From G958295935 sp965224235 (GTDB taxonomy: Bacteria > Chloroflexota > Dehalococcoidia > Lucifugimonadales > Lucifugimonadaceae): a stretch of DNA of 64,000 bases. Below, piece after piece: positions 36,514 through 44,613 of the stretch (positions within the stretch are counted from its first letter, which is position 1; each line of letters opens with the position of its first letter). The stretch covers positions 2,046,001-2,110,000 of the forward strand of contig CBDCYP010000002.1 of NCBI GenBank assembly GCA_965224235.1. Reading direction: 5' to 3'. The notes beneath the pieces are model-generated. The model had not been told where the DNA came from, made no database searches, and saw nothing but the letters and a program-made list of their open reading frames with translations. The translations under genes and the position numbers were made by a program.

Positions 36514-37689
36514 TCAGGCTTGGTTGCCGGCGTAGCTGCCCGCAAGCAGGGCGTCCTGGCTGAACCGCTCAGGCCGCAACGGCGATATATCCACCGTACT
36601 CGCCTGCCCGTCGAGGATAGTCTCCGCCACCACCTTGCCGACCGCCGGTCCGAGTTTGAATCCGTGCCCGCTGAACCCTTCGCAGTGCACAAATCCTCCC
36701 ACGTCCGGGTCGCTTCCGATGATCGGATGCCAGTCGGGCGTCACGTCGTACAGGCTGGCATAGCCCCGCACGATCTCCGCCCGCGCTCCAAACTCCGGCA
36801 GGCGCAGACCGAGCCGCTCCATCATCCCCTCCCTGAACGAGTCGTCCGTATCGGTATCGTAGTCATCGGGGTCGGCCAATTCGATGTCCTTCGGGTACCC
36901 GTCTCCGGCCAACAGCAGGCCGGCCCCCGCCGGCCGCCAGTAGATGCGGTCAAGACCGTTTGAAACGGCCATCTGCGGCATGACCGAGTCATCATCGCAA
37001 CGCAGCAGTATGTCCTGCTCCCGGGTGACGGTGATCGGGATTTCGATGCCCGCCCACGACGCCACAACTGCGCTCCACGGCCCGGTGGCGTTCACCACTA
37101 CAGGAGCGCTGATGTACCCTGCGTCAGTCTCGACGCCCGTGACACGGCCCCCGGTCACAGCTATGCAGGTGGCGGGTGTGCCCTCGTAAACGGCCGCGCC
37201 GAGTTTCCGCGCTTTCGACGCAAAACCCTGCGTCGTTCCGACCGGATCAGCATAACCTCCTCGTGGTTCGAACAACGCCGCGCCCAGGCCCGCCGTGTTG
37301 ATGCCCGGGATGAAATCGAGCAAGTCGTCCAACGGCACCTCGTCCACCGCAACGCCCAACTGCCGGTGCCGGCTTAAGTTGTGGGCCATGGCGTCGACCG
37401 CGTCGGGCGGGCCGAGCTTTATCCATCCGGTCTGATTGAAAACCCCACTTCGGCCGGTCAGCTCCTTAAAGTTCTCGAACATCTCCACTGAGCGGAGGGC
37501 CAGCAGCGTCGTCACATCCTGAGAGTAGTGCTGCCTCACGATGGCGCCCGAGTGTCCGGTGCCGACCGCCGCCAGTGTTCGGGCCTCCAGAAGGACGACG
37601 TTCGTGCAACCCCGGACAGCCAGGTGATAGGCGGTACTCGCCCCCATCACGCCACAGCCAATGATGACTACATCAGCAGAACCCTGCAT
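36514..37689 (-). CDS. FAD-dependent oxidoreductase, DAO/sarcosine-oxidase-like
   Basis: This flavoenzyme would oxidise a secondary or primary amine of an N-methyl or D-amino acid. The dinucleotide motif IIGCGVMGASTAYHLA is at 9-24, followed by LLEA for ribose binding. The mid-protein NATGPWS and the C-terminal GFSGHGFKLGPAVG FAD block are typical of the family. AAGGAGG lies about seven bases before the ATG. At 391 residues it fits monomeric sarcosine oxidase or a heterotetrameric beta subunit; no partner subunits are adjacent, so the acceptor is unknown. It stands alone on this strand next to mobile-element debris. Confidence 0.88.
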   Translation of the reverse strand: MQGSADVVIIGCGVMGASTAYHLAVRGCTNVVLLEARTLAAVGTGHSGAIVRQHYSQDVTTLLALRSVEMFENFKELTGRSGVFNQTGWIKLGPPDAVDAMAHNLSRHRQLGVAVDEVPLDDLLDFIPGINTAGLGAALFEPRGGYADPVGTTQGFASKARKLGAAVYEGTPATCIAVTGGRVTGVETDAGYISAPVVVNATGPWSAVVASWAGIEIPITVTREQDILLRCDDDSVMPQMAVSNGLDRIYWRPAGAGLLLAGDGYPKDIELADPDDYDTDTDDSFREGMMERLGLRLPEFGARAEIVRGYASLYDVTPDWHPIIGSDPDVGGFVHCEGFSGHGFKLGPAVGKVVAETILDGQASTVDISPLRPERFSQDALLAGSYAGNQA

Positions 37690-37734
37690 CAGGCTCCCTC
37701 CTTACTCGCCGCCAGACTACCTCATCCCGGCTTA

Positions 37735-37811
37735 GAGGGTGTCCAAAAAGGTGCCGCTGGAACGGGCCGTGAACGTTTGCGGTTCTGAGCGCAGCGAAGA
37801 ATCTATAATAC
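37735..37811. mobile_element. Truncated MITE family 1 copy
   Basis: GAGGGTGTCCAAAAAGG after TTA is a single left end. The interior TCTGAGCGCAGCGAAGAATCT matches the MITE 1 core. No right end is found. Confidence 0.55.
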
Positions 37812-37840
37812 CGATTCGTTTTGATTGCGCCGCCAATTCA

Positions 37841-38032
37841 CATCGTAGAGGCGGGTTTCAAGAGCCTGTTTCAAAGGTCCTTTGTGTATGTTCGTATCGA
37901 CCGCCATGCGACGTTATACGTCGTTATTCTCTGAGTTACGGCGACAATCGAAGTCTGAAAAATAGTCGCTTCGGAGATCCGAGGTTTCTGAAACAGGCTC
38001 TTGAAACCCTCCTTAGACCTCGCCGATTGGCG
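37841..38032 (+). repeat. Dispersed palindromic repeat split by a MITE
   Basis: CATCGTAGAGGCGGGTTTCA (37841-37860) and TGAAACCCTCC to CCGATTGGC (38002-38032) are the two halves of the repeat seen whole at 11073-11117. MITE family 3 copy a separates them at the centre of the palindrome. Confidence 0.7.
37861..38001. mobile_element. MITE family 3, copy a (141 bp)
   Basis: The ends are AGAGCCTGTTTCAAAGGTCC and, inverted, AGAGCCTGTTTCAGAAACC. The interior CGACCGCCATGCGACG and TATACGTCGTTATTCTCTGAGTTAC recur in copy b at 48247-48419. It sits in the centre of a palindromic repeat. The rest of 37690-38248 shows no gene. Confidence 0.82.
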
Positions 38033-38248
38033 GTGTTGTCGGCACCCGCAGGCCACCGATTTTGCGGGCTGATAAGATCTTGAATGCCCGCCTGATTTCA
38101 GGCAGGCTGTGACCTCGTCCTCATTGATGACCACGCCGTGAACGTGGTTAGGCGTCAGACCGGGACTACTCGGACTTGCCGTGCGGAAAGAAAACGGAAC
38201 GTTCCGTTACTTCGGTGTCACTATGCCGGACATCCTGAACGCCTGACC

Positions 38249-39112
38249 CTAGATCGCGTAAGACTCCAGGAGGTCTTCCGCTGTCTTCTCACCAACGCTT
38301 TTCCTCACCTCAGCCAGCCTGTCGTTCAGCGAGGGATGGTCCTTTTTATAGACGAGGCCGAGTGGGATGCCCGGACGTTCCAGCAGATCGACTGCGGCCT
38401 GCTGGCTAGTCGGGTCGTGGTCGTCAGGAATGTCCCAGGCGATTCCCGGAATACCCTTCCGCCGATTGCCCTTCAGCAGGTCATAGGTGTCGTTGTAGGT
38501 CGTGCAGGGTGATTGAACGTGAACGATCGAAAAACCGCAGTGGTCCATCGCCTCTTCGATCATCGCGGCAAGTTGCCTGGGCTTACTCGAGTAGTGCGAA
38601 CCGATGTAGCTGACGCCCATGGTCATGTAGAGCTTGAGCGGGAACATCTGCGCCTCGATCTTGCCGTGAGGCGTTGAGCTGGTGACCTGTCCGAACTCGG
38701 TCGTCGGTGAACTCTGCCCCTTCGTCAGGCCGTATACGCCGTTGTCCATAACAACGCAGGTGACGTCGAGATTGCGCTGCGCCTGCGGGCCGATGTGCTC
38801 GCCGCCGATGCTCAAGAAGTCTCCGTCCCCGGCAACAATTACGGTGTTCAACTCCGGCCTGCCCATCTTCACACCAAAGGCGAGGGGAAGTGTCCGGCCG
38901 TGTATGCCATGGAGGCCAAAGGGCTGCTCGCCCTCGGTCAGGTGCACCATATTTCCGGAGCAACCGATTCCGGCGACTATTACGTTGTTGGAGAACGGCG
39001 CCTCGTACTTTGCGGTCCGCGACTCCAAGGCCCATTCCAAGGCGCGCCGCACCCCGAAATCACCGCAACCCGGGCACCATTTGAAATCGTATTCTGCGCT
39101 TCGTCCGATCAT
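38249..39112 (-). CDS. korB: 2-oxoacid:ferredoxin oxidoreductase, beta subunit
   Basis: The TPP-binding subunit of a CoA-acylating 2-oxoacid oxidoreductase passes electrons to ferredoxin. CPGCGDFG (C13, C16), GIGCSGN (C51) and QSPCTTYND provide four Cys as expected for the 4Fe-4S cluster in this subfamily. GDGDFLSIGGEH and DNGVYGLTKGQSSPTT are the TPP/Mg site. At 287 residues it matches KorB/OorB. Its start overlaps the korA stop by four bases (ATGA), showing coupled translation. 2-Oxoglutarate is the likeliest substrate, but pyruvate cannot be excluded. Confidence 0.95.
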   Translation of the reverse strand: MIGRSAEYDFKWCPGCGDFGVRRALEWALESRTAKYEAPFSNNVIVAGIGCSGNMVHLTEGEQPFGLHGIHGRTLPLAFGVKMGRPELNTVIVAGDGDFLSIGGEHIGPQAQRNLDVTCVVMDNGVYGLTKGQSSPTTEFGQVTSSTPHGKIEAQMFPLKLYMTMGVSYIGSHYSSKPRQLAAMIEEAMDHCGFSIVHVQSPCTTYNDTYDLLKGNRRKGIPGIAWDIPDDHDPTSQQAAVDLLERPGIPLGLVYKKDHPSLNDRLAEVRKSVGEKTAEDLLESYAI

Positions 39113-40833
39113 ACTGCCACTCTCTGGCCCGATTCTTTACGGATCCTCTTAGCGATCCGGGCTTCTAGGTCCGACGGGCGGAATGGGGTCCCGGTGTACT
39201 GTGTAATCGACTCGGCCCTGACGCCTTCAACGCGTAACAAGGCTGACCACTGCCCCAGATAGTTTAACTCCGGCACGATGACGAGGCGTTTCTGCCTCAA
39301 CACCTCTAACACTTTGGGCGGCAGCGGGTGGAGGGCGAGTGAATATACCCACCCTATTTCGACCCCAGCCTCCCTTAACTTCTCATAGGCCTCTCTCGCA
39401 ACGCCCTTCGAAGAACCCCATGGCATCATTACGATGTCCCGGTCGCAGTTCTCCAACTCATACGGCGAGTCGTTCAACAGTTCCAGTTTCTTGAACCGGC
39501 GCTCAGTCAATCTTATGTGATGCCGGGGCAGGTGAGTCGTGTCCCCGATCTCGTCGTGCTCGCTGCCGTTTGCCACGTACGCGCCGGGTCCGCCTGGCAG
39601 TGGCATTGGGGGTAACTCCCCTTCCGACCACGATTCATACCGCCTGAAACCATTCGCCCCGGTATAGACATTGCGGTTTTCCACATGGACCCTGGAGAGG
39701 TCCGGCGCTGGAATGTTTTCGCCCCGCTCGGCCTGTTGGAATTCGCTCAGCAGGACTACCGGCCCCTGATACCGTTCGGCCCAATTCACCGCCACGACCG
39801 CGGCGTAGAAACACTCTTCAACCGAACCGGGAGCGATCACAGGCAACTTCACGTCGCCATGAGCAGGGTGCAAGCAGGCGAAAAGGTCCGACTGTTCTGA
39901 CTTCGTCGGTAAGCCGGTAGCCGGGCCGCCGCGTTGAACGTCCACTACGACGAGCGGGATTTCCGCCATCCATGACAGGCCCAGTCCTTCGCCCATGAGG
40001 GACAGTCCCGGTCCCGCCGTGGCGGTCATGGCCTTCTTACCGGCATAGCCGGCGCCGATGATGGCGTTTATGGCCTCGATCTCCGAACTTACCTGATACG
40101 CCACCTTGCCCGGGCCGACGAGGTTACTCTCCATCCAGACCAGAATCGTGGTGGCGGGTGAGATCGGATAACCGGCGTAGAACTCGACTCCGGCCGTATA
40201 CGCTCCAAGGGCGATCGCCGCGTTGCCGGTGATCATTATTTGCTTGAAGCTAGGGGGTGTCGGCGGCGCAAGTTCGCCAACGTGGAACCCGCTGGTCATG
40301 GCCACGTCCACGCCGAGCCGAACGGCCTTGATATTCGCCTCGATGATTTCGTCATCGCCCGGTCGTCCTCGGGTGAATCGCTCTTGGATGAATTCGTCGA
40401 TCTGCTCAAGCGAGAAATTGATCAGATTGGCCACCGCGCCTATCACCACCATGTTGGCGGCGCGGGCATTGCCGGTGGACTTGGCCAGTTCGTCTGCCTT
40501 GATGCCGAAATACTTGCCTCCGGCCGGCAGCTCGTACTCCGACGAGTCGTACACCGCGACGCCGTTTTCGGCCAAATCGGCGCTGTGGTTATCGAATGCG
40601 TACTGGTTGAGCGCTACGAGAACGTCTACGTCGTCGCCGGAACTCAACACCGGCGTTGTAGAGATGCGCACCTGTGAGGAGGCTGGTCCGCCCATAATCT
40701 GGGACGGAAACGTGGAGAACGTTTGAACGTAATATCCAGCCAGCGCGGCTGAACGGGCAAGTGCGTCCGCGGATGTGACGAGGCCCTGGCCTCCCTCACC
40801 TGCAAACCTGATCACAAAGTCTTTGCTTTGCAC
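39109..40833 (-). CDS. korA: 2-oxoacid:ferredoxin oxidoreductase, fused gamma-alpha subunit
   Basis: This is the partner of KorB. Residues 1-190 are the gamma domain, with GEGGQGLVTSADALA and FPSQIMGGPASSQVRIS. The remainder is the alpha subunit, with GNAAIALGAYTAGVEFYAGYPISP and TATAGPGLSLMGEGLG near the active site and a domain II ending in VPELNYLGQWSALLR. The 574-residue gamma-alpha fusion is the form common in Chloroflexota, Actinobacteria and archaea. GTG 40833 follows AGGAGG by about five bases. It is first in the two-gene operon. Confidence 0.95.
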   Translation of the reverse strand: MQSKDFVIRFAGEGGQGLVTSADALARSAALAGYYVQTFSTFPSQIMGGPASSQVRISTTPVLSSGDDVDVLVALNQYAFDNHSADLAENGVAVYDSSEYELPAGGKYFGIKADELAKSTGNARAANMVVIGAVANLINFSLEQIDEFIQERFTRGRPGDDEIIEANIKAVRLGVDVAMTSGFHVGELAPPTPPSFKQIMITGNAAIALGAYTAGVEFYAGYPISPATTILVWMESNLVGPGKVAYQVSSEIEAINAIIGAGYAGKKAMTATAGPGLSLMGEGLGLSWMAEIPLVVVDVQRGGPATGLPTKSEQSDLFACLHPAHGDVKLPVIAPGSVEECFYAAVVAVNWAERYQGPVVLLSEFQQAERGENIPAPDLSRVHVENRNVYTGANGFRRYESWSEGELPPMPLPGGPGAYVANGSEHDEIGDTTHLPRHHIRLTERRFKKLELLNDSPYELENCDRDIVMMPWGSSKGVAREAYEKLREAGVEIGWVYSLALHPLPPKVLEVLRQKRLVIVPELNYLGQWSALLRVEGVRAESITQYTGTPFRPSDLEARIAKRIRKESGQRVAV

Positions 40834-41220
40834 TCATCCTCCTGTTCATTTCGTGACCCGCGATGCGCCCGTTGAGCTTGGTGTCCCGGCAACTTCGGTC
40901 CCATCGCGTCAATTCGGTGTTAAATCGGGGGCGGCGCCCGCGGAGCGCGCGGCGTTCGTTCAATCTGGTATCGCCCACAGACGCGCGCGGGAAGTCAATA
41001 TTGAAGGCGACACGGCCATAAGCTTGTACTCATTATCTAGTTGGGCCAATTCAGTGTCAATTTAAGCTCCGATGCTAGTCCCCGAAATTTCCCAAGCAGT
41101 GTCCCTGTGTTAACTCTGACCTGAATTAAGCTTAAACCCCTGTAATACGATGGATCCCGGCATCGGCGAATTCGCGTCCAGCATGGCAGCACGGCGCCGG
41201 CTGGCAACAGGAAGGAATGC
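40834..41220. other. Divergent intergenic region, no gene seen
   Basis: The region separates korA (minus) from the Nudix gene (plus). The part near 41130-41160 is AT-richer (TTAAGCTTAAACCCCTGTAATAC) and probably carries the Nudix promoter, but no convincing -35/-10 pair could be fixed. Confidence 0.35.
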
Positions 41221-41664
41221 ATGGAACCAGTCATGACACGTCGGCCCAAGGGGCTTTGGTCTGCAGGCGGGGTAGTAGTGCTGGAACGACAAGGATCTCT
41301 GCAGATCGCCCTTTGCGGCCGAACCAGCGATGGCCTTTGGGCGCTGCCAAAAGGCCATCCCGACGGCAGTGAGTCACCGCTCGAAACGGCGCTCCGCGAA
41401 GTTAGCGAAGAGACAGGATTGAAAGTAGAGGCAGGGCCTAAAGTCGGAGACATACACTATCCGGTAAGGTCAAGAGGCAAATCGGACGGTCGCATGAAGA
41501 CCGTCTTGTACTATCTGATGTCACCGGTTGGCGGAGACTTCGCCGACCACGACGACGAATTCGATCAGGTCGAATGGTTCGATGCAGATGACGCTATTCG
41601 CGCGTTAACCCACGAGAATGAAGCCAGAATCGTGGAAAAAGCTCTGGCCCTGGCAACGGGATAA
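41221..41664 (+). CDS. Nudix hydrolase
   Basis: This small enzyme cleaves nucleoside-diphosphate-linked substrates. The Nudix box is complete: G-HPDGS-E-SPLETAL-REVSEETGL at about residues 45-67, matching GX5EX7REUXEEXGU. The N-terminal SAGGVVV and the late DEFDQVEWFDADDAI are typical of the MutT/diadenosine-polyphosphate group. At 147 residues it is normal. It overlaps the following acetyltransferase gene by 47 bases in another frame, so the two are co-transcribed. The substrate is unknown. Confidence 0.92.
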   Translation: MEPVMTRRPKGLWSAGGVVVLERQGSLQIALCGRTSDGLWALPKGHPDGSESPLETALREVSEETGLKVEAGPKVGDIHYPVRSRGKSDGRMKTVLYYLMSPVGGDFADHDDEFDQVEWFDADDAIRALTHENEARIVEKALALATG

Positions 41665-42265
41665 GCCACAGCTCCGGACCATCTATCGCCTTGAAGGCGA
41701 GTTGGTGGTTCTGCGTCCAAAACACATGGACGATGTGCCAGCGGACTTCTCTTGGCGCATAGATCCGGTGCTCGCCGACCTTGATGCCACTCGGCCGATC
41801 AACCTGAGTATCAGGGAATACGGCAGGTACCAACACGACGAACTGCAGTTTCCTTCTCCCTGGTCGGTTCGGCTGGCGATCGACACCGCCCGCGATGCAC
41901 GGCACATCGGGAACTGCATGTACTACGACATCGACTTCGAGAAGCTGCAGGCCGAACTTGGAATAATGATCGGAGAACGCAGTTATTGGGGAAAGGGCTA
42001 CGGCGAGGACGCCGTCAGGACCCTTATCCTGCACATATTCACGGACACCCCGATAAAGCTGGTCTACCTGCACACCCTGTACCGCAACGTGCGCGCGCAG
42101 AAGTGCTTCATCAAGTCGGGATTCTCGTTGACAAGCGAGGTGCGCCGCGACGGACACCACTTTGTGAGGATGGAGATCCTTCGCTCTGACTGGCTTGCTG
42201 ACAACCCCGAGATCGCGTCCGAAGAGGAAACCCCTTACACCGGAGTTGAATCAGCCCGGGCGTAG
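41618..42265 (+). CDS. GNAT-family N-acetyltransferase
   Basis: This protein transfers an acyl group from acyl-CoA to an amine. The fold's motif A is ELGIMIGERSYWGKGYGEDAVRTLI, where the GKGYGE loop binds the CoA pyrophosphate, followed by LHTLYRNVRAQKCFIKSGF, typical of RimJ/RimL-type members. At 215 residues it has a longer N-terminus than most. Its start lies within the last 47 bases of the Nudix gene. The ATG at 41618 has no clean ribosome site, and a later start near 41700 is possible. The acceptor is unknown. Confidence 0.85.
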   Translation: MKPESWKKLWPWQRDKPQLRTIYRLEGELVVLRPKHMDDVPADFSWRIDPVLADLDATRPINLSIREYGRYQHDELQFPSPWSVRLAIDTARDARHIGNCMYYDIDFEKLQAELGIMIGERSYWGKGYGEDAVRTLILHIFTDTPIKLVYLHTLYRNVRAQKCFIKSGFSLTSEVRRDGHHFVRMEILRSDWLADNPEIASEEETPYTGVESARA

Positions 42266-42290
42266 GTGGCGGCAGGGGCCAGTTGGACGC

Positions 42291-44147
42291 CTACGCGTCT
42301 TGCGCGGGCGCCGGGTTGATCATTTCGTAGCCGATAGTTTCAGGGAACACTGCTGCGAGTTCTTCTACGGTCCATCGACCGTCTTTGGAGATGGACTTCA
42401 CAGGCTCCGGATGATTCATCACGCTGACCTGGTTGCCGGCGCAGTGCACAATCTGCCCAGTTACGTCCGAAGCTGCGTCGGACGACAACCAGACGACCAT
42501 CGGCGCCACGTCGTCGGGGTCGCGGGTGATCATGCCTTCCGGCGCCGGTGGGAAAGTCCCCGCGCGCCGGGATCTGGTCGAATCGGGCACGCTTGCGGTC
42601 ATGCGGGTATTGGCGCCCGGGGATATAGCGTTTGCAGTCACTCCGTGCCGCGAGAATTCATTGCCCAACACTCGCGCAAGCCCTGCGATGGCGTCCTTTG
42701 CGGCGCCGTAGTTCGCCTGGCCGGAATAGCCGTACAGGCCCGATACCGAACTGAACATGACGATCCGCCCGTTCTGCTGCTCCCGGAAAATCCGGGCAGC
42801 CGGTTGAATCACCGAAAAGGTCCCCTTCAGGTGAACCGCAATGACGTTGTCCCACTCTTCCTCGGTCATGTTGAAGATCATGCGGTCCCGCAGTATCCCT
42901 GCCGCCGTCACCACGATGTCGAGACGCCCGAACTCGTCCAACGCTGTCTGAACAATGTTGCGGCCGCCGCCAATGGTGGTAACCGACTCAAGGCATGCGA
43001 CGGCTCGACCGCCCAGTTCGGCGATCTCTTCCACGACCTGGTGGGCCGGAGAAGCGTCTAGGCCCGATCCGTCGAGAGCGGCGCCCACGTCGTTCACAAC
43101 TACCGCAGCCCCCTCGGCCGCCAGTGCGCGGGCGATGCCGCGACCGATGCCCCGGCCCGCCCCCGTCACGACCGCCACCTTGCCATCCAGTCTCTTGTCG
43201 GGCTGCGGCGGAACCGGTGGCGCGGGTCGGCTGGCGGCTTCAGTGTGAATCAACGCGGGCGCAAGCCTGTCGAGTTCAGCGAGATCCCAGCGGCCTGGCG
43301 GGTTGGGGTTGTAAATGGTCCGAATGCGGCGAGGCTGGGATAGCTGGATTATCCGGCCTCCGTACACCAGGAAGAACTGCCCGTTCACGGGTGTGGCGTA
43401 ATCACTGGCGAGATAAGCGACAAACGGCGCGATGTCCTCCGGTTCCCACGGACGCTCGCCGATTCCAGGCATCAGGCCCCTTTCGACGAGTGCTTCACGC
43501 GCTTGATCTGGGATGGTCTCGACCATCCGCGTGCCGGCCCGGGGGATTATGGCGTTGGCGGTCACGCCGTATTTTCCGAGGTCGCGGGCGACGACCTTGG
43601 TAAATCCGCCGATGCCGGACTTTGCCGCGCCGTAGTTCGCCTGGCCGGGGAAGCCGACGAGACCCGACTCAGAAGAAAATGTGACAATGCGACCGCTTCG
43701 TTGCCGCCGGAAGTGCGGCGCGGCGTGGCGGACCACGGAGAACGTGCCCTTCAGGTGGACGGCGATAATCTCGTCCCACTCCGCCTCCGACATGTTGTGG
43801 AACATGCGGTCCCGCAATATGCCCGCCGCGGTGACGGCGATGTCGATGCGCCCAAAGTTGTCGAGCGCCGACTCCACGATCCGCTGGCCGCCACGCCAGT
43901 CTGCCACGCTTTCGATGATCGGAACGGCCTCCCCGCCTAAAGCGCGGATCTCGGCGACTACTTCCTCCGCCGGGGTCGCAGAGCCCGCGTCGCCGTGCAC
44001 CCCAACTCCGGCATCGTTCACGACAATCCGTGCGCCGCGGGCTGCAAGTTCCAGGGCAATCCCCCTGCCGATGCCACGGCCGGCGCCGGTTACTACGGCG
44101 ACACGGCCCTCGAGCGCCCGTGGAAGTTCCTGGATCTGGCTGATCAT
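42291..44147 (-). CDS. Tandem short-chain dehydrogenase/reductase protein (two SDR domains)
   Basis: Two complete classical SDR domains are joined in one 618-residue chain: about 1-300 and 310-600, linked by a Pro-rich segment. Each begins with VAVVTGAGRGIGRGIA for NAD(P) and has the catalytic Ser and YGAAK. The halves also share NDVG/NDAG, GGIxIVxxALDxFGRIDIxVTAAGILRDRM and HLKGTFSV, so the gene probably arose by duplication. The double-SDR layout recalls the N-terminal part of fungal peroxisomal multifunctional enzyme type 2, but no hydratase domain follows. Substrates are unknown; acyl-CoA or acyl-ACP is a guess. Confidence 0.9.
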   Translation of the reverse strand: MISQIQELPRALEGRVAVVTGAGRGIGRGIALELAARGARIVVNDAGVGVHGDAGSATPAEEVVAEIRALGGEAVPIIESVADWRGGQRIVESALDNFGRIDIAVTAAGILRDRMFHNMSEAEWDEIIAVHLKGTFSVVRHAAPHFRRQRSGRIVTFSSESGLVGFPGQANYGAAKSGIGGFTKVVARDLGKYGVTANAIIPRAGTRMVETIPDQAREALVERGLMPGIGERPWEPEDIAPFVAYLASDYATPVNGQFFLVYGGRIIQLSQPRRIRTIYNPNPPGRWDLAELDRLAPALIHTEAASRPAPPVPPQPDKRLDGKVAVVTGAGRGIGRGIARALAAEGAAVVVNDVGAALDGSGLDASPAHQVVEEIAELGGRAVACLESVTTIGGGRNIVQTALDEFGRLDIVVTAAGILRDRMIFNMTEEEWDNVIAVHLKGTFSVIQPAARIFREQQNGRIVMFSSVSGLYGYSGQANYGAAKDAIAGLARVLGNEFSRHGVTANAISPGANTRMTASVPDSTRSRRAGTFPPAPEGMITRDPDDVAPMVVWLSSDAASDVTGQIVHCAGNQVSVMNHPEPVKSISKDGRWTVEELAAVFPETIGYEMINPAPAQDA

Positions 44148-44327
44148 GCTCTACTCGTTTTCATGGGGAAGAGGTTTTTCTGGTCACGTACTCCACCGAC
44201 AGACGTCCACATGGAGCGCCTCTGAATTTAGCAGGTGGGGGGAAGCCGGTCGACATCGCCCACCGCGTGGTTCCCCGATCGGGGTCGAGGACGAGATGAC
44301 TTCCTCCCATCCGTCACTCCTATGAAA

Positions 44328-44514
44328 AGAGTCCTTTGCAGAACTGGCTCCCCAACCAGTGATTCCGCACTCCATGTCGCCCCGAGCGCCGTTCATGTCA
44401 CCCCGAGCGAAGCCGAGGGTTCTGGGTAAGGGGGGCGGAGCATGCCGTCTGAATGGCTTTTGGATTCTTCGCTGGGCTTAAAATGACATGCGTCGAGGTT
44501 ACGCAAAGGTCTCT
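44328..44514. mobile_element. MITE family 2, copy c (187 bp)
   Basis: The ends are AGAGTCCTTTGCAGAAC and GTTACGCAAAGGTCTCT. The interior matches copy b through CCAGTGATTCCGCACTCC and CCCCGAGCGAAGCCGAGGGT. The gap 44148-44613 contains nothing else I can name. Confidence 0.82.
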
Positions 44515-44613
44515 GAAAACGGGAATCTACGGGATTGTGGGTCCCCCGCTCGGGGCCAGTATCCACGGTAGGCAGCCGGTACAGGGGGATCAGATCGCGC
44601 GATTCACAGCAGT

